Below the pieces are notes generated by a model that made no database searches, had not been told where the DNA came from, and saw nothing but the letters and a program-made list of their open reading frames with translations. From Melitaea cinxia (taxonomy: Eukaryota > Arthropoda > Insecta > Lepidoptera > Nymphalidae), in NCBI RefSeq assembly GCF_905220565.1, contig NC_059417.1, positions 9,472,518 through 9,536,517 of the forward strand: 64,000 nucleotides of DNA, read 5' to 3'. The translations under genes were made by a program, and so were the position numbers. Shown here piece after piece: positions 44,776 to 55,044 of the stretch (its first letter is position 1; each line of letters starts with the position of its first letter).

Positions 44776-45376
44776 CTTAAAGTGCCATCTTCTCACGAAG
44801 TTCGGCGATCATTCTGGCAACTTGTATCCTTGATACCGCAGCCCTGAATAACGAACGGGTGCTTTTCCCAAACCATTGGCGTAGATTTTTTTAGCCAAGA
44901 TGTTCTTCTACGACCCACACTGCGCTTGCCCTGGATCTTGCCCTGGATAATAAGTCGAAGCAGCTGGTACTTAGAGTTTCTCATGATGTGGCCGAAGTAT
45001 TCAAGCTTTCTCTTCTTAACCGCGTACACAACTTCCGCTTTCTTCTTCACACGACTTAGCACAGTTACGTTCTTTATTTTATCTCTCCAGGATATCCTTT
45101 ACATTCTCCTGTATACCCACATTTCGAAAGCTTCAACATTCTTACAGGTCGATTCGGTGAGGGTCCATGCTTCAACACCATACAAGAGAATGGAGAAAAC
45201 GTAACAGCGTGCTAATCGTACTCGTAACTCGATGTTCAGCTTCTTATTGCATAGAAGTGGTTTAAGCCGAAAGAAAGCATTACGGGCTTGTTCTATGCGG
45301 CACCTTATTTCCAGACCGTGGCTCCCCGTATCGTCGACCCAGCATCCTAAATATTTGTATTTGCTGAGAGACTAGA
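44776..45376 (-). pseudogene. RTE/BovB-like LINE ORF2 C-terminal fragment
   Basis: Conceptual reading on the minus strand gives WVDDTGSHGLEIRCRIEQAR, LLYGVEAWTLTESTCKNV, EAFEMWVYRRMLKISWRDKI, VKKRKLEYFGHIMRNSKYQL, QGKIQGKRSVGRRRTSWLKN and LFRAAVSRIQVARMIAEL. These are hallmarks of the C-terminal part of RTE-clade polymerases. The frame is broken by stops and by a frameshift in the A-run after SWLK (near 44890). The lineage differs from that of 34810-35066. Both ends are truncated. Confidence 0.8.
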
Positions 45377-45449
45377 GAGATACAACTATAGAGTACAACA
45401 CCAAATCATTACATTCAAGATAGGTATATAGTTCGCGCCAGATGTCCCG

Positions 45450-45540
45450 GTGATGTATTATCCGGTATGTCTGGTGCGAACTTGAGGAGGCCTATGTCTA
45501 GCAGAGGACTGCAATAGGCTGAACTGATGATGATGATGAT
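45450..45540 (+). repeat. RTE LINE 3' tail with GAT repeats
   Basis: GTATGTCTGGTGCGAACTTGAGGAGGCCTATGTCTAGCAGAGGACTGCAATAGGCTGAACTGATGATGATGATGAT, given here only in outline: severe 5' truncation leaves little more than the tail. Confidence 0.8.
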
Positions 45541-45659
45541 TGATATATAACTGGCTAAATCCAAGTAAGTATAAGCAGCTTGTTCTAAGACGATTGTCTA
45601 TTTATACAAATATTTGTTTCTGATCTGGTCATTACATCTTCAAACCCTTAAAAAGTGAA

Positions 45660-47750
45660 GTTAAGCGACTACGTGCAGGCGTTCGCCGACGATGTGGTGT
45701 TGGTGTTTGAGGGTGAGACGGCCCTCGAGATCGAGCGTCGGGCCAATGCCGCCCTCGAATGTGTGAGGGCGTGGGGCGTGACTAATAAACTTCGGTTTGC
45801 GCCTCACAAGACAAATGCGATGGTTGTTACGCGCAAACTGAAGTATGACGCCCCGCGTCTTCATATGGGCGGGGTCGACATTGTCTTAGCGAACGAGATC
45901 AAGCTGCTGGGGGTCGTCATAGACCGGAAATTAACCTTCAACGCCCACGTCGCAAACGTCTGCAGGCGCGCGCTCGCCTTTTACCACCAGCTGGCCCGTG
46001 CGGCTAAGGTCAGCTGGGGCCTCCATCCCGAAGTTATCCGCACTATTTACAGAGCGGTGGTTGAGCCTGTGATACTGTATGCGGCTGCCGTTTGGGCGCC
46101 GGCCGTGGACAAGCTAGGTATTCGCAAGCAGCTGAACGTGGTCCAGCGGGGCTTCGCGCAGAAGCTGTGCAGGGCATACCGGACCACCTCCCTGAACTCG
46201 GCACTGTTGCTCGCTGGGATACTCCCCCTCGACCTCCGCGTTCGCGAAGCAGCGACCTTATACGAGGCGCGGAGGGGGGTGCCCCAGCGGATGATAGGGG
46301 ATCGGGAGGTGGAGCGGATGTCCTCGGCTCTGCGGTCTCCGCATCCCGCCTGCCATATCGACCTCGAGTTCGAGTGCCTGGCCGACCAAGATCAATTTAA
46401 AGCGAATTGCGCAAACGATTACAATATCTTTACGGACGGCAGCAAGATTGAGGGCAAAGTGGGGGCAGCGTTGTCCGTATGGGCCGGCGCCGCCGAAACA
46501 AAAACCCTCAAGCTTGCTTTGCCGTCCTACTGTACGGTCTACCAGGCGGAGCTCTTGGCGATATGCCGGGCGGCGCGGATGGCCGCAGACCACTTGGCCG
46601 GATCAGTCGGGATTTATTCCGACTCCTTGTCGGCACTACTCACATTGAAAAATCCGAAAGCCCCCCATCCCCTGGCCGTCAAGGCGCGGGAACATCTGCG
46701 AGGGGCTTTGGCCCAGAACAGGCGAGTCAGCTTGTTCTGGATCAAAGCTCACGCAGGATTAGAGGGGAACGAGCGTGCCGACTATCTGGCCAAGGAGGCT
46801 GCGCTGAAGCTAAAACGCGCCTTCGACTACGACAGCTGCCCGGTATCATTCATCAAGCGGAGCATTCGTATTCAGTCGCTTGATGAATGGAACCAGCGGT
46901 ATCGTGGCGGTGAAACGGCTGGCGTAACCAGGGTATTCTTCCCTGACGCGATAGCCGCATACAGAATCATCGGAAAAATAAAAGTGGACGGGTTCCTCAC
47001 CCAGGTTTTGACGGGGCACGGTGGATTCTCCGAGTACTTGCATCGTTTCAAGTGCAAGGAGAGTCCATCGTGCATCTGCGATCCTGCGTGTTCGAAGTCT
47101 GTCTTCCACGTTCTTCTGGAGTGCCCTGCCCATGACCGCGAGAGGCAGAAATTGGAGTTTGAAATGGACGCCAAAATAGACAGAAACTCCTTATCAGAGT
47201 TAATAAGCAGTAAGGATAGAGACTTGTTCCTTAAATTCTGTATAAAAATTTGTAAAATAGTTAACATTAGGATAAGACATAAGCAAAATATGTTAAATAA
47301 ATATTATTGAATATTTAATGTAACATATAACATTGTTATTAAATTAAGGAATTAGGATAAGTAACAAATCTGTAAAATATTAGCTCTTAGATATAATAAT
47401 TTGTATAATATAGTAGAATTTGTTAGTTGTAGTTAAGGAAATACCTGTGCTCCCTGGTTTAAGTTAGGTCGTAAGTCCTGTTGAAAAAATTGGTTTGTAA
47501 GATACAACTTGTTAAAATGAAATAAAAGATACATCTGTTCCCCACCCTCACTATCCCCGAGTTCATAGTATATAAGCATAATGATTAAGAGCCTTAAGCC
47601 AGTGTAAATGAGGAAGGATGAAAGAAAGATATAGTATGCTGAATGTAAGTGCGAGAAGAATTAATGCGAGAACTGGTATGAATGAGTTTCGAGAATACAG
47701 ACTCGCATAACGTGCGGAGGCATAGAATATCAAAAAAAAAAAAAAAAAAA
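45660..47750 (+). mobile_element. 5'-truncated R1-type LINE with RNase H and target duplication
   Basis: CCCTTAAAAAGTGAA occurs immediately before (45645-45659) and after (47753-47767) the element, which ends in an A-run of about 20 (47732-47752). The element is therefore a single insertion truncated at its 5' end within the reverse transcriptase. Its coding part is GC-rich and free of stops, in sharp contrast to the AT-rich flanks, as expected for a recent arrival. The 3' untranslated part (47311-47731) is AT-rich. Confidence 0.92.
45661..47310 (+). CDS. R1-type LINE ORF2 fragment: reverse transcriptase C-part, RNase H, zinc knuckle
   Basis: An open frame of about 550 codons. It opens in the reverse transcriptase just before motif C (FADDVVLVF, residues 10-18, counting from 45655). 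The ADD aspartates are present, followed by NKLRFAPHKT and LLGVVIDRKLTF. The thumb contains YAAAVWAP and QRGFAQKLCRAYR, as in R1-group LINEs. A complete RNase H domain follows with its acidic set visible: TDGS (D261), AEL (E299), SDS (D323) and ERAD (D376), plus WIKAHAG (His366). Near the end is a CCHC-like cluster (residues 467-493, CICDPAC...HVLLECPAH). The protein would copy LINE RNA and remove RNA from the hybrid. The fingers and palm motifs A and B, the endonuclease and ORF1 are lost, so it cannot transpose. There is no true start codon: the first bases of the frame are host DNA. Confidence 0.88.
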   Translation, partial: LSDYVQAFADDVVLVFEGETALEIERRANAALECVRAWGVTNKLRFAPHKTNAMVVTRKLKYDAPRLHMGGVDIVLANEIKLLGVVIDRKLTFNAHVANVCRRALAFYHQLARAAKVSWGLHPEVIRTIYRAVVEPVILYAAAVWAPAVDKLGIRKQLNVVQRGFAQKLCRAYRTTSLNSALLLAGILPLDLRVREAATLYEARRGVPQRMIGDREVERMSSALRSPHPACHIDLEFECLADQDQFKANCANDYNIFTDGSKIEGKVGAALSVWAGAAETKTLKLALPSYCTVYQAELLAICRAARMAADHLAGSVGIYSDSLSALLTLKNPKAPHPLAVKAREHLRGALAQNRRVSLFWIKAHAGLEGNERADYLAKEAALKLKRAFDYDSCPVSFIKRSIRIQSLDEWNQRYRGGETAGVTRVFFPDAIAAYRIIGKIKVDGFLTQVLTGHGGFSEYLHRFKCKESPSCICDPACSKSVFHVLLECPAHDRERQKLEFEMDAKIDRNSLSELISSKDRDLFLKFCIKICKIVNIRIRHKQNMLNKYY

Positions 47751-47767
47751 AACCCTTAAAAAGTGAA

Positions 47768-48202
47768 AGCCGTCAATAAATACTGTTATCATAAGCCAAT
47801 TAATAATGTCTGTCAATCTTGCTAGAGAAATTATTCTCAAGCCCACAATGGTTCAGTTATAAGATTTTATTAAACCATCTTCCATATGGAAATAAGATTT
47901 TGGCCTGCAACCGGAAACTTACAGAGTCCTTCAGTCATTCATTTTGTAGACTTGGTTCATTCTACAGTATTTCGAAGCAATTTCAATCCGAAAACCCGAA
48001 CATCAGGTTTTTCGGGGTTATATCAGATATAATGCTATAACTAGTAAGACGAATTTTCTGATAGTCAAAATTTATATTTTTGGAATCTAAAAAACAACTA
48101 TATCATTCATTTCATTGCAAAGAGTGACAGCGTTGACAGTTATGTTTTCCTTTAAACTCTTTAACTCTAAAGACTAACCTGACCCACTTAATATATTACT
48201 TG
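47768..48202. other. AT-rich DNA, no assigned feature
   Basis: Nothing identifiable between the LINE and the pogo-like element. Confidence 0.4.
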
Positions 48203-48204
48203 TA

Positions 48205-49917
48205 GGGGAGAGCGGGGCTGAAAGTGCCGATTTTGACAAATCTTTATATAATTCGGATTAAACGAGTACTATGTTTGAAAGTAGTGGTTCATCCTAAGCC
48301 AAATTTAGTGTAGATTACGAATTTACCTACAGATTTTGCATATTTTTAATAGTTTTTAAGAAAAAGTGATTTTTTTATACAGCGGCGGCAAGGCACAACC
48401 AACCCCGCTTTGGGGTAAGTTGTGCCGTAGCTGAGGTTGGTTGTGCCGTTGATAATTCTAGGTGTTTTACATGAATGAAAATATATGTAGAATTAAAATA
48501 CATCAATTTTATAATAATATATTTATTCCTTATACTTTTTACTATAAATCAGTTCTTAAAATGTACTTTTTTGTAACATATATTAATAACATATTAAAAT
48601 AAAATATTTTAATCAATAGTTTGTACTTATTTTTTACGATTGAGATCAATTATTAAAATTATCAGTCCTTAAGGACTGTATCACAAAAAATAATAAAGAT
48701 TTCTCTTAAATTATAAAATCACAGAGTTCTTCCAGTCTCTTATTTATCAGTATCTTGAGTGTTTTTAAGGAATCAAAAAAGATACAAATGCTTGGCTTTC
48801 TTCATCTTCAATACATTGCAAATGGGCCCAATTCTTACATTCTCTGCATTCAATCCATTTTTCTCCAGGGGCAGAGTTAGAATAGGCATCACAACATATG
48901 ATACAGTACCATTCTTGTTCATCATCAAAACTGTCATCTTGTAAAACTCTTCTCTTAACGGGCTTAGTCGGTTTTTTTTTATTTGTTTGCCTTTTCCTTT
49001 GCCTTTTCCCTTAACTTTCTTTTTAGTTTCACTTTCTTTCTTCTTCTTTTTAGTAGCCTGCTCTTCGGCCAAAGCATTTTTCTCTGGAGTGTCCGTAAGA
49101 ACAGCTGTCTTTCTTTTACGTCCTTTACTATGTGCAGTTAATCTAGGAGATGCTTTAGGCAAGAGGTCTTATTAGCTCTGGTGAGAAATTTTCTGTAGTT
49201 TTATTTCCTGTGTTGTTATCAGCTGACTGAGGAAGCTGGAAGCTGCAGCAAGGGATAGGCTCTTGGAACCTGCAGCAAGGGATAGGCTCCTGGAAGCTGC
49301 AGCAAGGGATAGGCTCTTGAAAGCACTGACGTATCTCTTGTTGATTACCTGATGGTTGACTAGTTTCAATCTCAACATTGCTACCCACATAATTTGACTC
49401 ATCAAGATATTCAGGAGTCCTTTCTCGATTATTTCGAGAGACAGGCAAGTTGTCTATACTTTGTGAGGGTCGATTTATACAATAAAGGTTGCTTAGGGGT
49501 TGGTTGTGCCGCGGCAAAACCAGCCCCACGTGAACGGCACATTTTACCCCGCTCGTGATAGTGTGATATTTTGTCTCATATACAAAAATCACTCTTCTCA
49601 AAGCATCAAAATTACACTGTATAACAAACTAGGATAAATAAAAAACCTTTTACTAAAACTTTCATATTAAAAGCAAGAAAAATACTAGCTTGAGACCAAA
49701 AAGTATTAAGTCGAAAATATTTACTTACGTGTCGCTGGAGGACCCTCACACGCACAGCGACACGGTCCGCGTCGCTGACGCAATTAAAATGGCAGCCGTG
49801 TGTGCCCGACTTTTAGGCATTTCGCGACGCAATACGATCGTAAATCTATCTCTTTCTATTTTCAAGATATTTGCGTCGGCACAACTTACCCCCGGCACTT
49901 TCAGCCCCGCTCTCCCC
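48205..49917 (-). mobile_element. pogo-like DNA transposon, internally deleted (GGGGAGAGCG TIR)
   Basis: Perfect 25-bp terminal inverted repeats starting GGGGAGAGCGGGGCTGAAAG, each flanked by TA (48203-48204, 49918-49919). The phrase GGTTGGTTGTGCC recurs in inverted positions near both ends (48390-48450, 49495-49515), so the subterminal regions are repetitive. The interior carries a broken C-terminal part of a transposase on the minus strand. The N-terminal DNA-binding and DDE domains are absent, so it is non-autonomous. Confidence 0.85.
48790..49601 (-). pseudogene. pogo-like transposase C-terminal remnant with PHD-like finger
   Basis: Two overlapping minus-strand frames (49601-49155 and 49162-48773) read TENFSPELIRPL then PKASPRLTAHSKGRKRKTAV and TDTPEKNAL, the hinge before the C-terminal tail of pogo-like transposases; a one-step frameshift joins them near 49158. 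A lysine-rich stretch (KKKKKESETKKKVKGKGKGK) follows. After a second frameshift in the T-run at 48970 comes EWYCIICCDAYSN, GEKWIECRECKNWAH and LQC: a CxxC...CxxC..HxxC zinc finger. The first frame also holds a nine-residue repeat FQEPIPCCS three times (27-bp units, 49228-49322). It is a broken gene. Confidence 0.7.
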
Positions 49918-49919
49918 TA

Positions 49920-50241
49920 CATATAAAACCCTATAAGGTGGGGGCGGACAAAGCCAGAATTTCAGCCTAGTCACGGTGATCCAATTACTAAATAGTTTGT
50001 CGGGCTTTTATTATAAAAGGCATCATCTCCCCTCCACTCCGATACCGCATTAATGTTTGGTCAGCGGAAATTGCTAATATTACTTTATGCCTGGATAAAT
50101 AGAATGATCGTGAGTTGGTGCAGTGGTCACAAAATTGACTGTTTGCTAGCAGTTGTTGGTTAGTTGATGTAGTCTGAATTTTTTCTTTATTTATACTTTA
50201 TTGAATCTACATTCGGAATCGGTGGTAGCTTCACTTTTACA
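49920..50241. other. Unassigned DNA
   Basis: Slightly less AT-rich than average, with no frame or element ends. Confidence 0.4.
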
Positions 50242-50564
50242 ATAATTGTGTTTGCTCGCAAACGAAAAAAAAACCGACTTCAATTACATCGAAGAGTAAT
50301 ACAACGTAGATCGACGAAAAAATAGTAATACTTTGTTCGTATTCCATATAACGCGACATTATAAAATTGTAGAATTATATAATGTTCTACTGTTATTTCT
50401 AACATTTTGTTAGCGATTGTAGGCAGAAATTTCATAAAAGGCCCGTCGTCGATTCGCGCGAAGCGCTGACATCGCTTATTACGGCGGGTTTTTTAGTTGA
50501 AGCGGATTTATATTGAATTACGGTTTATGTCTTTTTTATTAAAAATATGTAATGTTCATGTTTT

Positions 50565-50845
50565 CACACAGCTCCGATGCACGACTGGAGTTTACCCCTT
50601 CAGATCAACTGTCTAAATAGGCACAAAAAGGCTTACTAGTCTAAGAAATATATTATTACTATATCAAATTGTAAATAAATGAATGCAATAACGCCATCTA
50701 TCGGAACCTAATTGCGTTATTAGAAAACGTCTGAACGCCATCTCTAACAAGGTCATTCGTTCAGTAGATTTTACTGTTCAATTTTTTCATTCCGGGGCCT
50801 TAAATGAAAATCGATTCTTAAGGAGAAAACTCCAAAAACAGTCAA
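50565..50845 (+). repeat. Interspersed repeat E inside the composite element
   Basis: CAGCTCCGATGCACGACTGG, TTACTAGTCTAAGAAATA, TCGTTCAGTAGATTTTACTG and CTTAAGGAGAAAACTCC, as at 24300-24595 but without the GT microsatellite. Confidence 0.7.
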
Positions 50846-52062
50846 GTAAATACGCCATATCAGATATAGCTCAAAAAGTTCGAGTCACATCTCAATTATA
50901 TTTAAATGGGACCACATGACAAGCACCACCTATCGATTAAAAAAAGAATCATCGATATCGGTCCACCCAGTAAAATAGTAATGAGGTTAATATAACGTTG
51001 GTCGACGTAAAATAGCCAAGTAAATACCCAGTATTAGCGATAACTCAAAAATTAAAAGCTCAAATATATTTATAACGAATAAACTGCTACTCTCTACTCT
51101 AGTGGAATATTGTAATTTGATCGATAGTGAACGAAGTAATTTCATTACATTTTGATAGATGGCGTTGTGGCAAAGTATTGAACATGACCACAGTCGTCTT
51201 AACATCGTCATGTAAATACGTGTCATCAAAGATTACTCAAAAATTGCTCATTATATCTCAATCATATTTAAAACGGACGACATGACAAGTATTAGCTTTT
51301 GATTTATACAAAAAAGATCAAAATCAGTGCACCCAGTAAAAAGATATAACGTATAATACAACGTAGGGTGACGAAAAAACCGTCAAGTAAATACGCAATA
51401 TTAGATATAACTCACAAATTACTAATCAAATCTCAATTAAATTTGAATGGGACCACGTGACGAATAGTAGCTTTTAATTTATATAAGAAACGTCAAAATC
51501 GGTGCACCCAGTAAAAAGTTATGAGGTATAATACAACGTAAGGTGACGAAAATAATGTCAAGTAAATACGCGTTATCAAAGATTAATCAAAAAGTAGTTA
51601 TCAGATCTCGATAAAATTTATATGTGACCACATGATAAACATCAGCTTTCGATTAAAGTAAAAATTATCAAAATCGATACACCCAGTAAAAAGTTATTGC
51701 GGATTTTCAAGAGTTTCTCTCGATTTCTCTGGGATCCCATCATCAGATCCTGGTTTCCTTATCATGGTACCAAACTAGGGATATCCCCTTTCCAACAAAA
51801 AAAGAATTATCAAAATCGGTACACCCAGTAGAAAGTTATGTGGTATAATACAACGTAGGTCGACGAAAAAAGCGTCAAGTAAAAACGCATTATTAGATAT
51901 AATTCGAAAAGTAGTTGCTAGATCTCAAATAAATTTAAATGGGACCAATCGGCACACACCACCTTTCGATTAAAACAAAATTTGTCGAAATCGGTCTACC
52001 TGGTCAAAAGTTCTGATGTAACATACATAAAAAAAAAAAAAAAAAAAAAATACAGTCGAATT

Positions 52063-52291
52063 TTATTTGCGATTTCCAGTCCGTACTGGTTCACATATTG
52101 TTTTCTAATGTTTACGCGAATTTTACTCATTTAATAAAACACTTTTTTCGGATTTTATCGCGGTTTACAGCAACCATGGTCACGGGAGGACTAGTCCTCC
52201 GTGACCATGGTTGCTGTAAAGTATCCGAAACGTCGGGAATCAAAAGTTAACAATAAACCGCGATAAAATCCGAAAAAAGTGTTTTATTAAA
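52063..52291. mobile_element. Palindromic insertion with 12-bp target duplication
   Basis: TACAGTCGAATT flanks it at 52051-52062 and 52292-52303. Inside, 52130-52167 and 52254-52291 are 38-bp reverse complements (TTTAATAAAACACTTTTTTC...), and 52164-52192 and 52193-52220 form an inner inverted repeat centred on GGACTAGTCC with one base missing on the right. 33 nt (52221-52253) are present only on the right side. Confidence 0.85.
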
Positions 52292-52371
52292 TACAGTCGA
52301 ATTGAGAACCTCCTCCTTTTTTGGAAGTCGGTTAAAAATAATAATTAATTTCTAAAATTTTAATATGTAAA

Positions 52372-52455
52372 ATGATGATTCGAAAGTGCACTTGGAGCCT
52401 ATTTGAATAAAGCTATTTTTGATTTTGATTTTGATTTTGATTTTTGATTTTTGCA
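52372..52455 (+). repeat. LINE 3' end with TTTTGA repeats
   Basis: GCCTATTTGAATAAAGCTATT followed by (TTTTGA)n is a 3' tail that I recognise from lepidopteran jockey/CR1-group LINEs. No coding sequence is attached. Confidence 0.6.
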
Positions 52456-52836
52456 CATTTGAAATTTCAAACAAAAAAAAAATAACAATATTGTAACTCC
52501 AAAAAAGTGCAGGGTTTTATCACTAATAGTGTTCTAATAAAGACAACCTCTAATAATAAAGGTTATAACGACAGAGTAAAAGTAAAGTATGAAAAGTAAA
52601 TAAATAAACAACATATTATATACTTACAACATTCGCAAATGAAGTCAATTAAATTCAATTAACTCGATATACTTACAAAAAGATTAACGGAAAAGGATTT
52701 CCTTCAATGATGGTAGATACTGTTGATTTGTGTGAAGCGCTTTTAATAAATAAATAAATAAATAATTAAAGACGAATTTGACATAAAAGTATTATTTTGA
52801 GGTTAATGATTGCCGCTTATTTAAAAGTGGATTCTA
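52456..52836. other. AT-rich DNA, no assigned feature
   Basis: Nothing beyond AAATAAATAAATAA runs. Confidence 0.4.
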
Positions 52837-53268
52837 TTTTTAGAGTTCCGTACCCAAAGGGTAAAAACGAAATCATATTACTAAGACGTCCGTCTGTCAC
52901 CAGGCTGTACTCAAGAACCACGATAGCTAGACAGATGAAATTTTCACAAATTATTATTTCTGTTGTTCTGTTTCTATAACAAAAAATACTAAAAATAAAA
53001 TAAAATAATTATTTAAGGGGGGCTCCCATACTTAAAACGCATTTTTTTCCCTATTTTTGCTCGATATCAATAAATAGTAACAGATAGGCACTTGAAATAC
53101 TCAAAAAATACTTAATTGTATATTTACTTTCATTATAAATTATAAAATTAAAATTAAAAAAATATATATTAAGACAGAAAAAATTTGTCTAAATATTTTA
53201 GCTACTCAATGCAATGGTACGAAAACCTTCGTGCGAGGTCGACTCGCACTTGACCAGTTTTTTTTTGC
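52837..53268 (+). repeat. AGAGTTCCGTACCCAAAGGGT interspersed repeat
   Basis: Starts TTTTAGAGTTCCGTACCCAAAGGG and continues CCGTCTGTCACCAGGCTGTA, AGCTAGACAGATGAAATTTTCAC and GGGGCTCCCATAC. It ends TTCGTGCGAGGTCGACTCGCACTTGACC and a T-run. I recognise this as a very common lepidopteran repeat of uncertain class. Confidence 0.7.
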
Positions 53269-53426
53269 ATTTCGTAAATTTTGTTTTTTAATTGATGATG
53301 ACCTTGTAGGGTGAATTCTTCATCCACTTAACTACTAACCTAAACTAAGGAGTTGTTTGTTTTCACTTTTTTGAATTGCTACCTTACCGCGAACACATGA
53401 TATCTGTACCAGAGTGTGTGTGATGT

Positions 53427-53810
53427 ACGCTTCAGCTATAATATCCCACTGCTGGGCATAAGCCTCTTTCCCCATGTTGAAGAAGAATCAGAGCTTAAGG
53501 GACCGACGGCTTAACGTGCTCTCTAAAGCAATGTGGCGAGATCCACAAGAACTGCCAGACCACGGCAAACATCTGTATGGCAAATACAAATGCTTGTCAT
53601 GTGCGGGGATCGAACCCGCAACCGCCAACGCAACAGCCACAAATCAGCACTGTGACCATTACACAAATATTTTGTTTTTCCTGGCCATTACGACTAACAA
53701 AGACCAACTAGACGAAACTAGAAGTGAAATTTTTCAAGACCGTCTCAACTCAAAGGGCGTCCTCCGTTTTCACAAACCAGTGCTGTGACCGTTGCGCCAA
53801 CGTGTCCTCA
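53427..53810 (-). mobile_element. SINE-A with double head (copy 2)
   Basis: Counterpart of 31589-31972 with very few substitutions, e.g. CGCCAACGCAAC for CGCCAGCGCAAC. Confidence 0.75.
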
Positions 53811-54024
53811 ACATTTACATAGACCTAAACATATAAAGAAAAGTTAAAAATGTGAAAAACCTTCATAAAAGAAGGAGCTTCAAAACAACGGTATGATATT
53901 TACACGATATTGTACAGTGTATCACGTGATTGTTGACGTTGTGAGTGGAAGGGATGATGCATGAGAGACACCTTTCAATATGTCACTCCTATCGTAACTG
54001 CAATTGAACGTATAAAAGATGGTA

Positions 54025-54250
54025 ATCCAAATAAATAAAAATGGATCGTTAATGTGTCCGAGAACTGCTGAACCAATTCTAATTTTTTTTTACGTTTTAT
54101 CATAGGTACTCTACAGAGGAAAAAATAAAAAAAGTTGATAAAAAATAAGATAAGATAAGCAGATAAAAAAAATCGGAAAACGTATTTATTGTTTAAACTA
54201 CCCTCGTTTGACAGTTCGAAAGACAAAACAATGTCACTCAGGTCAGCTAG
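54025..54250 (+). mobile_element. Helitron, short (copy 2)
   Basis: Counterpart of 32188-32389, longer by a small duplication of TAAGATAAG/GATAAAAAA sequence near 54140. Ends GGTCAGCTAG. Confidence 0.6.
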
Positions 54251-54260
54251 TTCACAGTAC

Positions 54261-54555
54261 ACGTCAGCCTATCGCAGTCCACTGCTGGACATAGGCCTCC
54301 CCAAGTTCGAGCCACACATCCCGGTCTTCCGCAATCCTCATCCAGCCTACACCGGCAATCTTACGTAGATCGTCAGTCCAACGGGCCGGAGGACGTCCCA
54401 CACTGCGTTTGCCAAAACGCGGTCTCCACTCCAGGAGCCATCTACTCCAACGGCCATCGGTCCTGCGACACAGATAACCATCCCACTGCCACTTCAACTT
54501 GCTAATTCTGTGGGCTATGTCGGTTACTTTCGCTCTCTCGCGGATAGTCTCATTT
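54261..54555 (-). pseudogene. 5'-truncated RTE LINE insertion (copy 2)
   Basis: Same insertion as 32399-32695, with the same CTAGTTCACAGTA duplication (54248-54260, 54556-54568). Here the frame is intact to the end: WMRIAEDRDVWLELGEAYVQQ. In copy 1 it has a 1-base loss near 32479 (CTCATCGCAGCC against CTCATCCAGCC), so the frameshift arose after the duplication. Confidence 0.85.
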
Positions 54556-54842
54556 CTAGTTCACAGTAATAATAATAAAAAAATAATTCCTTACTTCGTA
54601 TAAAGTAATAAAAAATATGGTAAATTTTCATTCAAACGTAATATAAAGTCGTCAAAGTTTTATTTGTAATAAATTATGAGAATTTATTTTATTTCACATC
54701 GTTTAATAAACATGTGTACCGAATATAGGAATTTTATTTCTTTATGCTAATTTCATGAATAATTTCAATTCGAAATTATGATCTAATTTCTGGCAACAAC
54801 TGTAATAAGTGGCTTTAGTAAGGCATTTAATATAAATCTTTA

Positions 54843-55044
54843 CTAGCTGACCCCGCAGACGTTGTTTTGCCATATATGTTATTAACCCCCTTTAACCCCC
54901 CTTATAACTTAGGGGTATGAAAAAGAGATGTTGGCCGATTCTCAGACCTACCCGATATGCACACAAAATTTCATAAAAATCGGTCCAGCCGTTTCGAACG
55001 AGTATGTTAACTAACATTGTGACACGAGAATTTTATATATAAGA
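54843..55044 (-). mobile_element. short Helitron, reverse orientation (copy 2)
   Basis: Counterpart of 32982-33183, with the same termini. Confidence 0.85.

Larger units (their letters stand above)
50242..52336 (-). mobile_element. Composite AACCGACTTC-family element with nested insertions
   Basis: Starts with the 3' hairpin TTTGCTCGCAAAC and AAACCGACTTCAATTACATCG (50270-50290) and ends GGAAGTCGGTTAAAAA. Its interior repeats a unit of roughly 180 bp with CAAAATCGGT.CACCCAGTAAAAAGTTAT, ATAATACAACGTAGG.TGACGAAAAA and GTCAAGTAAATACGC at least five times (about 50860, 51000, 51320, 51500, 51830). It is interrupted at about 50332-50852 by foreign DNA that includes repeat E, and at 52063-52291 by a palindromic insertion. 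Confidence 0.75.

Noticed and set aside
45655..45660. GTG as the true start of the R1-type protein
   Set aside because: These bases belong to the target duplication. The frame is simply open at the truncation point.
48773..48960. Carboxy end of the 129-codon minus frame as a protein tail
   Set aside because: It is out of frame. The neighbouring frame encodes the zinc finger, so a frameshift in the T-run at 48970 separates them.
50430..50510. GC-rich CGTCGTCGATTCGCGCGAAGCG stretch as a promoter or CpG island
   Set aside because: Too short, with no adjoining gene; it lies in DNA that interrupts a transposable element.
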